From the NCBI GenBank assembly GCA_024640945.1, contig JAHEEA010000015.1, forward strand, positions 1-42,858: 42,858 nt of DNA, written 5' to 3'. The DNA is from Candidatus Methylopumilus sp. Its GTDB lineage: Bacteria > Pseudomonadota > Gammaproteobacteria > Burkholderiales > Methylophilaceae. The stretch's first letter is position 1, and every line of letters starts with the position of its first letter. Under the pieces are notes generated by a model. The model had not been told where the DNA came from and did no database searches. It worked only from the letters and a program-made list of their open reading frames with translations. This document shows positions 18,583-28,152 of the stretch, piece by piece. The position numbers and the translations under genes were made by a program.

Positions 18583-19197
18583 CTATTTCTTTGCGACGTG
18601 ATTGCTTTTGTTTTTTTCGCTGATGCGCTGAATCAAACCGTCCATACCACCTTGACGAATTTCGGTGCTAAATTGACCACGATAATTAGTCACCAGACTG
18701 ACGCCCTCAATGACGATATCATAAACCTTCCAATTATCTGCCACCAATTCCAAGCTGTAATCAACACCTAAAGGCTGGCCACCTGGTTGCAAAATAACTG
18801 TTTTAACAACAACTTGACTAGGGTCAGAAATGTCACGTAACGGCTTGTACTCTATGGTTTGATTGCGATATTTAGATAAAGCTGAAGCATAAGTATGAAT
18901 CAATAATGTACGGAACTCACGTTGAAAGGCTTCCTGCTGCTCTTTACTAGCCTTAGTATAATTTTTACCCAACACCAAACGACTAACGCGATCAAAATTA
19001 AAATTAGGAACAATCTTATCTTCCGCTAGCGCGTAAACCTTCTCTGGATCGCCTTGAATATCTTTATCTTTTTTCAAGATTATAATTACATCATCAGCAA
19101 TTGATTTTACGAAAACATCTGCTGATACATTTGCAAATGTGATACTTGAAAACATCACTAAAACCAAAGCCAATACAATATTAATTAATCTTTTCAT
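18583..19197 (-). CDS. mlaC: Periplasmic phospholipid-binding protein MlaC
   Basis: The 204-residue protein has a signal peptide (about residues 1-22, ending SSITFANVSA) and the MlaC/Ttg2D domain with VSRLVLGKNYTKAS, YRNQTIEYKPLRD and VDYSLELVADNWKVYDIVIEG (in part). MlaC shuttles phospholipids between the outer-membrane MlaA complex and inner-membrane MlaFEDB. It starts right after the mlaD stop. Confidence 0.95.
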   Translation of the reverse strand: MKRLINIVLALVLVMFSSITFANVSADVFVKSIADDVIIILKKDKDIQGDPEKVYALAEDKIVPNFNFDRVSRLVLGKNYTKASKEQQEAFQREFRTLLIHTYASALSKYRNQTIEYKPLRDISDPSQVVVKTVILQPGGQPLGVDYSLELVADNWKVYDIVIEGVSLVTNYRGQFSTEIRQGGMDGLIQRISEKNKSNHVAKK

Positions 19198-19198
19198 T

Positions 19199-19681
19199 TT
19201 ATTCTGCCGCTTTATTATCTGATTTATTTTCTGAAGCTTTGTTATAAAGGAACTGACTTATCATCTTCTCTAGCACAACCGCATCTTGTGTATGAGTGAT
19301 TTTGTCACCCTCTTTTAAGTTCACTTCGTCACCACCGGCTTCTAAGCCAACATACTGCTCACCTAAAAGGCCAGCAGTATAGATATTTGCAAAAGTATCC
19401 TTCGGAAATGCATAGCGCTTATCCAATTTCAAGGTAACTTGCGCTTCATAAGTTTCAGCATCAAAACGTATACCATCAACACGGCCAATAACCACGCCTG
19501 CACTTTTCACCGGAGCACGCGGTTTCAAGCCGCCAATATTCTCAAAACCCGCTGTCACAGTATAGGTTTCACCAATATTGCTTGAAGTTAAATTGCCCAC
19601 TTTTAAAGCTAAACCCAATATAGCAGCCACACCCAAAGCAACAAAAAAACCAACCCATAAATCTATTGTTGTACGTTCCAT
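19199..19681 (-). CDS. mlaD: MCE-domain lipid transport protein MlaD
   Basis: The 160-residue protein has one N-terminal span (about 8-28), then a single MCE domain containing NIGGLKPRAPVKSAGVVIGR and NIYTAGLLGEQYVGLEAGGD. The hydrophobic helix MISQFLYNK at the end fits the central-channel helices of the MlaD hexamer. It joins MlaE and MlaF in the inner-membrane complex. Confidence 0.95.
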   Translation of the reverse strand: MERTTIDLWVGFFVALGVAAILGLALKVGNLTSSNIGETYTVTAGFENIGGLKPRAPVKSAGVVIGRVDGIRFDAETYEAQVTLKLDKRYAFPKDTFANIYTAGLLGEQYVGLEAGGDEVNLKEGDKITHTQDAVVLEKMISQFLYNKASENKSDNKAAE

Positions 19682-19727
19682 GACATCCCCAAAATGCTTC
19701 TAAGCAATCCTTAAAAAACACTTATGA

Positions 19728-20519
19728 TTAAACCTTAATCATAAATGCCGTTAATATAAAATCCAATCCCAAAACCGCGAGCGATGAATAAACAACCGTA
19801 CGGGTAGTCGCACGACTGACACCCTCTGCGGTCGGCGGCGCGTCATAACCCTCAAATAAAGCAATCATGGTGCAAACAATACCAAACACTACGCTCTTGA
19901 TAACGCCATTAACGATATCTTCTCTAAAGTCCACACTCGCTTGCATTTGAGACCAAAATGCACCGCTATCAACACCAATTAATGGCACGGCAACAAAGTA
20001 ACCACCCAAAACACCAATCATTGAAAATAAAGCGGCTAAGATAGGCATTGAAATTACCCCAGCTAAAAAGCGAGGCGCAAGCACTCGACCAACTGGACTA
20101 ACAGCCATCATCTCCATTGCGGACAATTGTTCGGTAGCTCGCATTAAACCAATTTCTGCAGTAATCGCAGTACCTGCACGACCTGCAAATAAGAGTGCAG
20201 TAACAACCGGGCCTAATTCACGCACTAAAGACAAGGCCACTAAAACACCAATAGCCTCTGAAGAGCCGTATTTCTGCAAAGTATTGTAGCCCTGCAAACC
20301 AAGCACCATGCCAACAAAAAACGCTGATACTAAGATAATTAATAGCGACAAAACACCCGTAGCGTAAATTTCACGAACAATTAAGCTGGGACGTCTAATA
20401 GATTCACCCAGATAAACTAGGATATAAAAAAATAATCTACCGCCAGCACCCAGGTGCCAAACCCCCTCTATGAAGTTATGGCCGATTTTAGCAATTACAG
20501 ATTTCAAACTTGAAAACAT
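19728..20519 (-). CDS. mlaE: Lipid-transport ABC permease MlaE
   Basis: The 263-residue membrane protein has the conserved [21 protein letters not shown] (about residues 97-117), [22 protein letters not shown], and [22 protein letters not shown] near the end, all diagnostic of MlaE/YrbE. It lies 1 nt after mlaF and 46 nt before mlaD. Confidence 0.96.
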   Translation of the reverse strand: MFSSLKSVIAKIGHNFIEGVWHLGAGGRLFFYILVYLGESIRRPSLIVREIYATGVLSLLIILVSAFFVGMVLGLQGYNTLQKYGSSEAIGVLVALSLVRELGPVVTALLFAGRAGTAITAEIGLMRATEQLSAMEMMAVSPVGRVLAPRFLAGVISMPILAALFSMIGVLGGYFVAVPLIGVDSGAFWSQMQASVDFREDIVNGVIKSVVFGIVCTMIALFEGYDAPPTAEGVSRATTRTVVYSSLAVLGLDFILTAFMIKV

Positions 20520-20520
20520 C

Positions 20521-21318
20521 TTAACCTCTTAACATTTCGAGTTTGTAATCAGACGCTGGATAGTGGAACGGAACAGGACCATCAGCTTCACCATGCACAA
20601 ATTGGTGCACAAAAGGCATATCAGATTTACGCAATTCATCCGGCGTACCTTCAGCAACAACAACACCCTGGGACACAAAGTAAACATAATCCACGAAAGA
20701 AAAAGTTTCGTGCACGTCATGAGTCACTACAATAGAAGTTGCACCTAGCGCATCATTAAGACGTCGAATTAGATTACAAACCACACCCATAGAAATAGGA
20801 TCTAAACCAGCGAACGGCTCATCATACATAATGATCTGAGGATCTAAAGCAACCGCACGCGCCAGAGCAACGCGACGTGCCATACCGCCAGACAACTCAG
20901 TAGGCATCAAATTGTGTGCACCGCGAAGACCAACTGCATTGAGCTTTAGCATTACAAAGTCACGAATCATTGATTCAGGTAAGTCAGTATGCTCACGAAT
21001 AGGAAATGCGACATTCTCATAAACAGACAAATCAGTGAACAGGGCGCCAAACTGAAATAGCATCCCCATTTTTCGACGCAAGTTAAACAACCCTTCACGC
21101 CCTTGTTCATGCACAACTGCGCCATCAACCTTAACTTCACCTTTTACAGGTTTTAGCTGCCCGCCAATTAATCTGAGCAGTGTCGTTTTACCACTTCCAC
21201 TTCCTCCCATAATGGCTACAACCTTACCTCTAGGAAAAGACATATTAATGCCCTTATGAAGCAAGCGCCCTTTATAGCCAAATGATAAATTGTTAATTTC
21301 GACGATGTTGTCGGACAT
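20521..21318 (-). CDS. mlaF: Lipid-transport ATPase MlaF
   Basis: The 265-residue ABC ATPase has Walker [10 protein letters not shown] (38-46), signature LSGGMARR (142-149), Walker [12 protein letters not shown] (about 164-174) and a C-terminal extension ending DYKLEMLRG, which in MlaF homologs serves dimer contacts. It powers phospholipid movement and maintains outer-membrane asymmetry. It is first in the operon. No good ribosome-binding site precedes the ATG, and a large inverted repeat lies just upstream. Confidence 0.96.
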   Translation of the reverse strand: MSDNIVEINNLSFGYKGRLLHKGINMSFPRGKVVAIMGGSGSGKTTLLRLIGGQLKPVKGEVKVDGAVVHEQGREGLFNLRRKMGMLFQFGALFTDLSVYENVAFPIREHTDLPESMIRDFVMLKLNAVGLRGAHNLMPTELSGGMARRVALARAVALDPQIIMYDEPFAGLDPISMGVVCNLIRRLNDALGATSIVVTHDVHETFSFVDYVYFVSQGVVVAEGTPDELRKSDMPFVHQFVHGEADGPVPFHYPASDYKLEMLRG

Positions 21319-21330
21319 GATTTTATGCTG

Positions 21331-21364
21331 TCAAATTTGTTAACGCATTTTAAAACAAATTTGA
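21331..21364. repeat. 11-bp inverted repeat upstream of mlaF
   Basis: TCAAATTTGTT (21331-21341) and AACAAATTTGA (21354-21364) are perfect inverted copies with a 12-nt spacer, 13 nt before the mlaF ATG. Each arm contains the 8-bp palindrome CAAATTTG, and a third copy lies at 21397-21404. It is either an operator pair for a regulator of mla or an RNA hairpin near the translation start. Confidence 0.5.
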
Positions 21365-21384
21365 TCTTATTGATAATAGTTAAA

Positions 21385-21416
21385 CAAAAAAGCCCACAAA
21401 TTTGCAGGCTTTTTTG
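21385..21416 (-). terminator. Intrinsic terminator downstream of ccsB
   Basis: On the minus strand GCCTGCAAA pairs with TTTGTGGGC between A6 and T6 runs. The two imperfect pairs are G-U wobbles in minus-strand RNA but C-A mismatches in plus-strand RNA, so the hairpin serves minus-strand transcripts. It ends the resB-ccsB transcript, or a small RNA after it, and insulates mlaF. Confidence 0.8.
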
Positions 21417-21606
21417 TTGCAATCACATTAGCAAAGATTAGTAAAAGGTGAAAACACCTATAACTTCAAAAGACGCTTTTGCTGCCGAAAGTGGAGTTAC
21501 TAAACTAAAACTCTAATCGAACCGGTATTTAATGAAACCATTATCCATTAGCAATGCAAACTTAGCACTAATAGCTAATGAGCACAAAAATAAGAGTCTT
21601 CCATAC
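21417..21606 (-). other. Structured non-coding gap between ccsB and the terminator
   Basis: These 190 nt hold no convincing ORF. They contain three compact hairpins: AGGTG-AAAA-CACCT (21446-21459), CAAAAG-ACG-CTTTTG (21467-21481) and GAGTT...AACTC (21494-21513), followed by the terminator at 21385-21416. This is the layout of a small RNA or a structured 3' UTR of ccsB. A GATAAT-like -10 lies near 21540-21546 (minus strand) but without a good -35. Confidence 0.35.
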
Positions 21607-22758
21607 TTACAAAGTACCGTAAGAATGTAATCCTGAAAGAAACATATTGACACCCAAGAATGCAAAGCTAGTAACCAACAAACCAATTAACGCCCACCAC
21701 GCCAACATAATTCCTCGCAAACCCTTAACTAATCGAAGATGTAGCCAAGCTGCATAATTTAACCAAACAATAAGGGCCCATGTTTCTTTGGCGTCCCAAG
21801 ACCAATAGCTACCCCATGCCTCGGCGGCCCACATTGCACCCAAGATAGTTGCAATTGTAAAAAATATAAACCCAATCGAAATCGCCTTGTACATTAAGTC
21901 ATCTAACACATCCAGCTTTGGTAATCGGCTAGTTAACAAACCGTTACTTGCTAACAGGTAAGCACTAGCAACCATTGCAGCTAATGAAAAAGAACCATAG
22001 CCCACAAAGTTTGCTGGAACATGTATCTTCATCCAATAAGACTGCAAAGCAGGGACTAGCGGTTGAATCCCACTAGCATGACGATCAAATGTATACCAAA
22101 GAATAAATCCCACGCCAAAACTAACAATCAACAATACAAAACCACCAAGTTGCTTAGTGGCGTAACGTTGTTCGTAATAAAGATACATAAGCGCTGTAAT
22201 TAAACAGAATACGATAAATACCTCATACAAATTACTAAGTGGAATATGGCCGACATCAGGCGCAATCAAATAAGACTCATACCAGCGCACCATTAACCCA
22301 ACAAAACCCATTAAGACTGCAGACCATGTGATAGCACTCGCCAATCGCCCTGAGAATTCAGATCTGGTAGCCAACGCAAACCAATAAATAGCAGTCGCCA
22401 AGAAAAATAAAACATTCATCCACATAATCGCAGACTGACTAGATATTAAAAATTTAAGCAAAAACACCTGGTCAATTCTAGCCAAATCAGCATGATACAA
22501 AGTGGTCGAAAAAACACTGACAGCGGCTACTGAAACCACTAACAAACGGACAGGCTTCCAAGACCAACCTAAGACGCTAAATAAAATTACCGCACCAAAT
22601 AAAAAGCTGATCTCATAAATATCCATGAACTCAGCATATTGCTTAAAAGCAAACAACGCAGATACGGTCAAAACTATCGCATATAGCCAATCAATCCAAT
22701 TTAGCCTTTGTAAAAAAGACTGATGATTCTCATTGCTTACGTGTTTAGAACTTGTCAT
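21607..22758 (-). CDS. ccsB: System II cytochrome c assembly protein CcsB (CcsA/ResC-type)
   Basis: The 383-residue membrane protein has about eight spans and carries the heme-handling WWD-type motif WGSYWSWDAKETW (315-327), followed by WLNYAAWLHLRL and WALIGLLVTSFAFLGVNMFL. With ResB it delivers and attaches heme to apocytochromes c in the periplasm, here probably PetC and cytochrome c4. It starts about 20 nt after the resB stop. Confidence 0.93.
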   Translation of the reverse strand: MTSSKHVSNENHQSFLQRLNWIDWLYAIVLTVSALFAFKQYAEFMDIYEISFLFGAVILFSVLGWSWKPVRLLVVSVAAVSVFSTTLYHADLARIDQVFLLKFLISSQSAIMWMNVLFFLATAIYWFALATRSEFSGRLASAITWSAVLMGFVGLMVRWYESYLIAPDVGHIPLSNLYEVFIVFCLITALMYLYYEQRYATKQLGGFVLLIVSFGVGFILWYTFDRHASGIQPLVPALQSYWMKIHVPANFVGYGSFSLAAMVASAYLLASNGLLTSRLPKLDVLDDLMYKAISIGFIFFTIATILGAMWAAEAWGSYWSWDAKETWALIVWLNYAAWLHLRLVKGLRGIMLAWWALIGLLVTSFAFLGVNMFLSGLHSYGTL

Positions 22759-22779
22759 TGGCTTACCCTATATCAAATA

Positions 22780-24738
22780 TTAATTCACTAAAGTTTTCTT
22801 TAATTGATCACAGTATTGCTCAAACTCAATTTCAAAATCTCTGTTTTTACGATTAGCCGTCATCGCGAATACAACAGCTCCTGCTTTTGGCTTTACTAAA
22901 AACCAAATTCTTCTTTCGCGAATATAAATCATTGCAAAAATTCCCAACACGAGTAGGACAGACCCAAGATAGACTAAGTTCTTTCCTGGTGATCTTGTAA
23001 GCTGCAAACCGCTGGCTTCACGCTGTTCATAATTTGTCATTTGCAAGTAAATAGGCTCGCCATAGAAGAACAAATCACTCATTGCATTTAAACTATCTTG
23101 CAAAAAGCCAGGAACAAGCTCTTCAACACTTGCTGCCTTTACTCCAGTTTTTTCACGAACTAACAAATCAGCTTGATAAGCAGCACCATTAATGATTTTT
23201 ATGTAAGTTTGAGCAGCTTTATCTCGCTGTTTCTCGGGAACAGAAGCTTCAATTAGCTTTGCTATTTCAGCATACCCTCCTTCAGAAAATGCGCCTAACA
23301 ACTGCTGAACACTCTTCTCAAATTGAATCCGGCTTTTACCTTGAGCGTCATTTTCTTTAATAGCATCAAGTGCAAAACGATGTGCAATTTCCGCATGATT
23401 CGCTTTATTAAAGAGCGCTGCGCGCAATTGCATGAATCCATCAACTGTCAAATTTTCATCTGCTGGCAGACGCAAATATTTGAAATCCTCTTGAGGTGTT
23501 CCACGCATTCCTGAAACAAAATAATATTTACCATCCAACTGCAATGGCTGCATATAGTTTACATATTCTCTAGCCTGCCCTGCAGCATCACGCACCTTAA
23601 ATGTGACATTAGGTCCCACATTATGTGGCTTACCTTTTCCATCTGCGGATAAATTCAAAATATTAAATTTTCGGAAATCATTAAATTCAACTTGCAAGGC
23701 ATCAGCGCCTTCACCTAACGGCGATTTTCCGAAAACTCGTCCAACTAAAGGGAATGGCTTTGAAGTCGCGCTTAAAACACCCCAAACATTGAAATCAAGA
23801 CGTGACCCACCATCCTGAAAATCAGACTGATATATAGCAATGCCTTTATAAATTAATGGATGATTTACACTAATAGTTTTCTTGATTGGCGCTGTGAGCT
23901 CGGGATCAGTAATCACTAAATCACTTTCAAAAGATTTAGGCTGACCAGTTGGATAATGCTCTATTCTGAAATCATCCAGAGCAATAGTAAAAGGTAATTC
24001 TTGCACCATATAGCCATCACGCACACGCTCAAAAGCAACGTTAGCGCTACTTCCTTCAGCCAAAGTCATGTTGGCTCGAAAGGAAAGATTTCGCACAGAA
24101 AGGCGACTAATTTTCGGTACTTCAGTTGCAGGAATATCACGCGTTTCAATTTGTTTATGACCCAAAAACTCTTGAATCTTCAGCGGAACGTTACCGTCCA
24201 TCAATCCGCCTATACAAATAATTAGAATCGCCGCATGCGTAAAAATATACCCTAAACGCTGATAACTACCCGCCTTGGCTGCGATTAGCTCAGACCCATC
24301 TGTTTGAGCTTTAAATTTAAAACGGAAGCCTCGCGCAGTTAAAAACGCCAACAATCGTTCTTTAGTCTCCTCTTTATCGTAAGCAGACTTTAATTCTATT
24401 TTATGACTAAAACTACGCAGGGACTTTTCCGAAGCACTTTCACGAAAAGCCTTTAACTCCTTAAGCATTAGAGGCGCATTACGATATATACATAAACCTG
24501 TCGAACAAGCCAAAAAGATTAATATAATCAAAAACCAAAGATTATGATAAATGTCATACAAGCCAATTAATTCAAAGAAATCAAACCAGAACTGGCCAAA
24601 TTGAATAACGTAATTGGTATATGGCTCATTTTGCTTAAGCACCGTTCCAATAATTGAGGCAATACCCAATATCGTTAGAACGCTAACAGCAAAACGCATA
24701 GAACTTAGTAATTCAAATAACTTTTTTGAAAAGGTCAT
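22780..24738 (-). CDS. resB: System II cytochrome c assembly protein ResB
   Basis: The 652-residue protein begins MTFSKKLFELLSSMRFAVSV, has three N-terminal spans (about 15-35, 60-80, 155-180), a large periplasmic domain, and a fourth span near residues 595-615 ending in IYIRERRIWF. The SSMRFAVxVLxxLxxxSxIGTVLxQN pattern is diagnostic of ResB/Ccs1. It works with CcsB as the heme synthetase. A terminator-like hairpin 70 nt upstream separates it from cytochrome c4, so it should have its own promoter in that short gap. Confidence 0.94.
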   Translation of the reverse strand: MTFSKKLFELLSSMRFAVSVLTILGIASIIGTVLKQNEPYTNYVIQFGQFWFDFFELIGLYDIYHNLWFLIILIFLACSTGLCIYRNAPLMLKELKAFRESASEKSLRSFSHKIELKSAYDKEETKERLLAFLTARGFRFKFKAQTDGSELIAAKAGSYQRLGYIFTHAAILIICIGGLMDGNVPLKIQEFLGHKQIETRDIPATEVPKISRLSVRNLSFRANMTLAEGSSANVAFERVRDGYMVQELPFTIALDDFRIEHYPTGQPKSFESDLVITDPELTAPIKKTISVNHPLIYKGIAIYQSDFQDGGSRLDFNVWGVLSATSKPFPLVGRVFGKSPLGEGADALQVEFNDFRKFNILNLSADGKGKPHNVGPNVTFKVRDAAGQAREYVNYMQPLQLDGKYYFVSGMRGTPQEDFKYLRLPADENLTVDGFMQLRAALFNKANHAEIAHRFALDAIKENDAQGKSRIQFEKSVQQLLGAFSEGGYAEIAKLIEASVPEKQRDKAAQTYIKIINGAAYQADLLVREKTGVKAASVEELVPGFLQDSLNAMSDLFFYGEPIYLQMTNYEQREASGLQLTRSPGKNLVYLGSVLLVLGIFAMIYIRERRIWFLVKPKAGAVVFAMTANRKNRDFEIEFEQYCDQLKKTLVN

Positions 24739-24806
24739 GACGACTTTCGATACTTTAAATAATGACGCACTTAATTTTATTGACAGTTTAAATGCTCTTT
24801 AATTTC

Positions 24807-24843
24807 AAAAAAATTAAGGGTGGCACCGCCACCCTTAATTTTT
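24807..24843 (-). terminator. Intrinsic terminator after the cytochrome c4 gene
   Basis: AAAATTAAGGGTGGC (24810-24824) and GCCACCCTTAATTTT (24828-24842) form a perfect 15-bp stem with a 3-nt loop, flanked by A and T runs. It lies 40 nt after the cytochrome c4 stop. It could also work on the plus strand, but no plus-strand gene precedes it. Confidence 0.9.
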
Positions 24844-24882
24844 AAACTTCAAATTACTCTAATCATAATTAGATTAAACCAA

Positions 24883-25494
24883 TTACTTCAAACCTTGAAT
24901 ATAGTCTGCAACAGCTTCGATATCAGCATCAGATAACTTTGCAGCAACCATACGCATCATTTTTGCAGGGTCATTGGCACGCTCACCTGAACGCCATGCC
25001 TTCATCTGAGTAATCGTGTATTCAGCATGCTGACCGCCTAAACGAGGAAACTGTGCTGGGACACCAGCACCATTGGCACCATGACAAGAAGCACAGGCCG
25101 GAACACCAAGGCTAGCAATTCCACCTTTGTAAATTTTCTCGCCAACAGATCCGGCACCATTTACCTTTGCAGCACCAGATTTGGCTTTTTGAGACCCAAA
25201 ATAAGCGCCTAAATTCAACATATCTTCAGGCGATAAGTTAGCAACCATACCTGCCATAATTGGATTTTTTCTATCACCAGCTTTAAAGTTAGTTAATTGC
25301 TTAGTAATGTACTCGGGATGCTGTCCGGCTAATTTTGGATACATAGAAACCAAACTATTGCCGTCAACGCCGTGACAAGCAGCGCAAACACCTGTTACGA
25401 TTTTTTCGCCATCAGCTGCATTACCTGCAGCTTGAGCAACAGAAGCCAAGCCAAAAGTGACGAAAGCGATTACCAAAAGATTTTGGATTTTCAT
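24883..25494 (-). CDS. Diheme cytochrome c4-type electron carrier
   Basis: From ATG 25494 the protein is 203 residues: a signal peptide (about 1-22, ending SVAQAAG) and two cytochrome c domains with CAACH (37-41) and CASCH (134-138), plus distal Met candidates in NPIMAGM and PAKMMRM. Two similar domains are the hallmark of cytochrome c4, which passes electrons from bc1 to terminal oxidases. The second ATG is chosen because GAGGA lies 9 nt upstream; the first ATG abuts it. It is divergent from engB. Confidence 0.93.
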   Translation of the reverse strand: MKIQNLLVIAFVTFGLASVAQAAGNAADGEKIVTGVCAACHGVDGNSLVSMYPKLAGQHPEYITKQLTNFKAGDRKNPIMAGMVANLSPEDMLNLGAYFGSQKAKSGAAKVNGAGSVGEKIYKGGIASLGVPACASCHGANGAGVPAQFPRLGGQHAEYTITQMKAWRSGERANDPAKMMRMVAAKLSDADIEAVADYIQGLK

Positions 25495-25610
25495 ATCCAG
25501 CATTCCTCAAAAATAAATACTATTGTTTTTATACAAGCTAAATCATTCAAATCATTTTATCGAAAATTACATAAACGTGGTAGCATTTTCGGCCTTTAGA
25601 GGGTTTGCTT

Positions 25611-26249
25611 ATGCCACTGTTTCAAAATGCTACTTTTCACATCTCCGCACATCACTTACGCGACTTGCCGCCGCCTGCAGGCGTGGAAGTTGCTTTTGCT
25701 GGCCGATCGAACGCGGGAAAATCTAGCGCACTCAACACGTTAGCAAATCACAATCGCTTAGCCTATGTAAGTAAACAACCTGGCCGCACCCAGCTAATCA
25801 ATTTTTTCACCTTAGGGAATGATCGGTTTTTAGTGGATTTACCTGGCTACGGTTATGCCAAAGTACCTTTAGCATTGCGTGAACATTGGCAATTAACGCT
25901 ATCAAACTACCTTAGCCATCGCAGCACTTTATACGGCTTAGTTTTAGTTATGGACTGTCGCCACCCACTGACACCCTTGGACCGTCAAATGTTAGATTGG
26001 TTTTGCCCAAGCGGCAGACCTGTTCATGTATTACTCACCAAATCAGACAAGCTATCACGCAATGCCGCAAACCAAACATTGTTAGCCGTCAAAAAGGAAT
26101 TGAATAGCCTGTGGGGAAACTGCACAATCCAACTATTCTCAAGCCTTAAAAAACAAGGCGTGGAAGAAGCAGAAAAGATTATTGGCAGCTGGCTAAAAGA
26201 TGACCCGTTACTTACGGGTGAAGAGCAAGTCCCAGACTCCGTGGCCTAA
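25611..26249 (+). CDS. engB: Ribosome biogenesis GTPase EngB (YihA/YsxC)
   Basis: The 212-residue GTPase has G1 GRSNAGKSS (31-39), G2 [10 protein letters not shown]3 DLPGYGYA, G4 TKSDK and G5-like SSLKKQG. It assists assembly of the large ribosomal subunit. ATG 25611 with GAGGG 7 nt upstream is preferred to a TTG two codons earlier. Its last 42 nt overlap the 3' end of trmB on the opposite strand. Confidence 0.96.
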   Translation: MPLFQNATFHISAHHLRDLPPPAGVEVAFAGRSNAGKSSALNTLANHNRLAYVSKQPGRTQLINFFTLGNDRFLVDLPGYGYAKVPLALREHWQLTLSNYLSHRSTLYGLVLVMDCRHPLTPLDRQMLDWFCPSGRPVHVLLTKSDKLSRNAANQTLLAVKKELNSLWGNCTIQLFSSLKKQGVEEAEKIIGSWLKDDPLLTGEEQVPDSVA

Positions 26250-26912
26250 TTTAATGCCACGATTCTCAAACTTAGTAAGTGGCCTATAATCAGGTTTAGG
26301 CGCGTAATCAGCCGCTGTATTCTCAAGCTGCGGTTCAACTTTCAAAATATCAAAAACCCATTCAGCATAATCTTGCCAATCGGTAGCAACATGCAAATAG
26401 CCGCCCGATTTCAATTTGGTACACAATAATTTCACGAATTCCGCCTGAATTAAACGGCGTTTATGATGACGCTTCTTATGCCACGGATCAGGGAAAAAAA
26501 TATGAATCCCGTCTAAAGCACAATCTGGAATCATATGATTCAAAACATCCACGACATCGTGCTGAATAATTCTCACATTACTGAGAGACATCTCTTCCAC
26601 TAGCTTCAATAAACCACCAACCCCAGGGGTATGAACCTCGACGCCTAAGAAATCACTATTAGGCATACTTTGTGCAATTTTGGCTGTGGTCTCGCCCATA
26701 CCAAAACCAATTTCTAAAATCTTCGGACTATCTTTACGCCAAAAAACTTGTGATAAATCCATTTGCACTGGCGCATAATCAATACCAAACTTCGGCCAAC
26801 TCTCAGTTAAAGCTTTTTCCTGGCCTTTAGTCAAACGGCCTTGTCTCAAAACAAAGCTGCGTATGCGACGCTGCTTCAGATCTTCTGAAGATTCAATAAT
26901 ATTTGTATTCAT
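26208..26912 (-). CDS. trmB: tRNA (guanine-N7)-methyltransferase TrmB
   Basis: The protein has the SAM motif LEIGFGMGE (about residues 66-74), the EVHTPGVG segment and the RNA/catalytic region [16 protein letters not shown]. It makes m7G46 in tRNA. The start may be ATG 26912 or three codons earlier at 26921; a TATAAT hexamer overlaps the upstream ATG, which would make a transcript starting at about 26912 nearly leaderless, but no good -35 is seen. The 3' end overlaps engB by 42 nt in the antisense direction. Confidence 0.95.
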   Translation of the reverse strand: MNTNIIESSEDLKQRRIRSFVLRQGRLTKGQEKALTESWPKFGIDYAPVQMDLSQVFWRKDSPKILEIGFGMGETTAKIAQSMPNSDFLGVEVHTPGVGGLLKLVEEMSLSNVRIIQHDVVDVLNHMIPDCALDGIHIFFPDPWHKKRHHKRRLIQAEFVKLLCTKLKSGGYLHVATDWQDYAEWVFDILKVEPQLENTAADYAPKPDYRPLTKFENRGIKLGHGVWDLLFTRK

Positions 26913-26932
26913 GGGCGGCATTATACTTGATG

Positions 26933-28105
26933 CTATAAAGTATGCGATTTATCGCCCTGAGAAAAACCGATGAAATCAGTATCGAGATTTTTCTCAAAAG
27001 CAATCACCTTAAACAACTCGCCCATTTCCGCTGGTGATAATAGTTTTTGCACCGCGGCCGCTTGAGCAATATAAGCAACCATATCGTCCTTAGACGTCAA
27101 TTCAAGCAAGTGCATAATTCCACAGTTTATTAAAAATTGTGCTTGATTTAGGTACCCTACAAAAGACAAGCCTGAAGCAACCCCAGCCTCTGCTATTCTT
27201 GTGAAATCAACATGCGCAGTAATGTCTTGCAACCCGAGATAGAGAAAAGGATCGCTGTGCGAATGATGACGGTAATGGCACATCAGGGTACCTTGACGAC
27301 GCTGGGGATGATAGTACTCATGCCGAGAAAAACCATAGTCAATCATGATTAAAGCGCCCAACTGCAAGGAATTAGCAAGAGTGGCAATCAATCCAGTTGC
27401 AGCAGGGCAAACTTCAGTAACGTAGCCTTCACTCAATTCAAGCTTAGCTGCAAAATCTAACAAACCTTTAGATTCGAGCCGTTGCGATTTCCATACAAAA
27501 CGCTCATTTTCCAAGCTCACACCAACTTCATTGATTGACGATACGCGTCGCTCAACAATATGAACTGGCAAAGCATCTAAAACTTCATTTGCGATGACAA
27601 CCCCACGGAATGATTCGGGCATAGTATCAAGCCAAACAATTCGGCTAGCTATTTCTTCCGGAAGTTCTGACTTCAATTTTCTGTGCTGCTCATCTCGTAA
27701 ATGAGCGCTCACTTCTAAAATAAAATAATGATCAGGTAACTGATCTAATCTATCCAACTCTGATAACAAATCGTGTGCTAAGCGCCCAGTCCCAGCACCC
27801 AATTCCAAAACATCAGCATCAGTATTTTGCTCTCTAACAGCACACAATATTTGCTGCACTTGTTTCGCAAAACACTGCCCAAACATAGGCGAAATTTCGG
27901 GCGCCGTCACAAAATCACCAGCCAGCCCGAACTTTTTGGCGCCGCTGCTGTAATAACCTAGGCTTGGTGCATAAAGCGCCGAATTCATAAACTGGGCAAA
28001 ATCTATCCAGCCACCAGCTTTTTTAATTTGATGTTGTATGTGTGAAACTAAAGCAGCACTGTGCTCTAGTGCGTCAGAATCAGGTGCAGGTAATGAAATG
28101 TTCAT
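26933..28105 (-). CDS. MidA/NDUFAF7-family SAM-dependent methyltransferase
   Basis: The 390-residue protein has the family pattern [20 protein letters not shown] followed by [20 protein letters not shown] (31-70), the SAM motif [11 protein letters not shown] (100-110), [14 protein letters not shown], and [20 protein letters not shown] (in part). Mitochondrial members methylate an arginine of complex I subunit NDUFS2; the bacterial substrate is not established. It is divergent from the pteridine reductase, with only 47 nt between them. Confidence 0.92.
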   Translation of the reverse strand: MNISLPAPDSDALEHSAALVSHIQHQIKKAGGWIDFAQFMNSALYAPSLGYYSSGAKKFGLAGDFVTAPEISPMFGQCFAKQVQQILCAVREQNTDADVLELGAGTGRLAHDLLSELDRLDQLPDHYFILEVSAHLRDEQHRKLKSELPEEIASRIVWLDTMPESFRGVVIANEVLDALPVHIVERRVSSINEVGVSLENERFVWKSQRLESKGLLDFAAKLELSEGYVTEVCPAATGLIATLANSLQLGALIMIDYGFSRHEYYHPQRRQGTLMCHYRHHSHSDPFLYLGLQDITAHVDFTRIAEAGVASGLSFVGYLNQAQFLINCGIMHLLELTSKDDMVAYIAQAAAVQKLLSPAEMGELFKVIAFEKNLDTDFIGFSQGDKSHTL

Positions 28106-28116
28106 AGTCAGACTAG

Positions 28117-28124
28117 ATTATAAT
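28117..28124. promoter_or_regulatory. Symmetric -10 element shared by two divergent genes
   Basis: ATTATAAT reads as TATAAT on both strands (28119-28124 plus, 28117-28122 minus), in the 47-nt gap between the MidA-type gene and the pteridine reductase gene. Neither direction has a strong -35. Both start codons are close: 28153 on plus and 28105 on minus. Confidence 0.5.
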
Positions 28125-28152
28125 TGCAGCGACTAAAAGTCAGGGAAAAAAC

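Noticed and set aside
24780-24806. Perfect TTGACA on the plus strand upstream of the cytochrome c4 terminator
   Set aside because: No -10 hexamer at 16-18 nt, no plus-strand gene downstream, and transcription would run straight into a terminator hairpin.
26905-26930. TATAAT overlapping the trmB start as a leaderless-transcript promoter
   Set aside because: The -35 position is poor and the hexamer is easily met by chance in AT-rich DNA. It is kept only as a remark under trmB.
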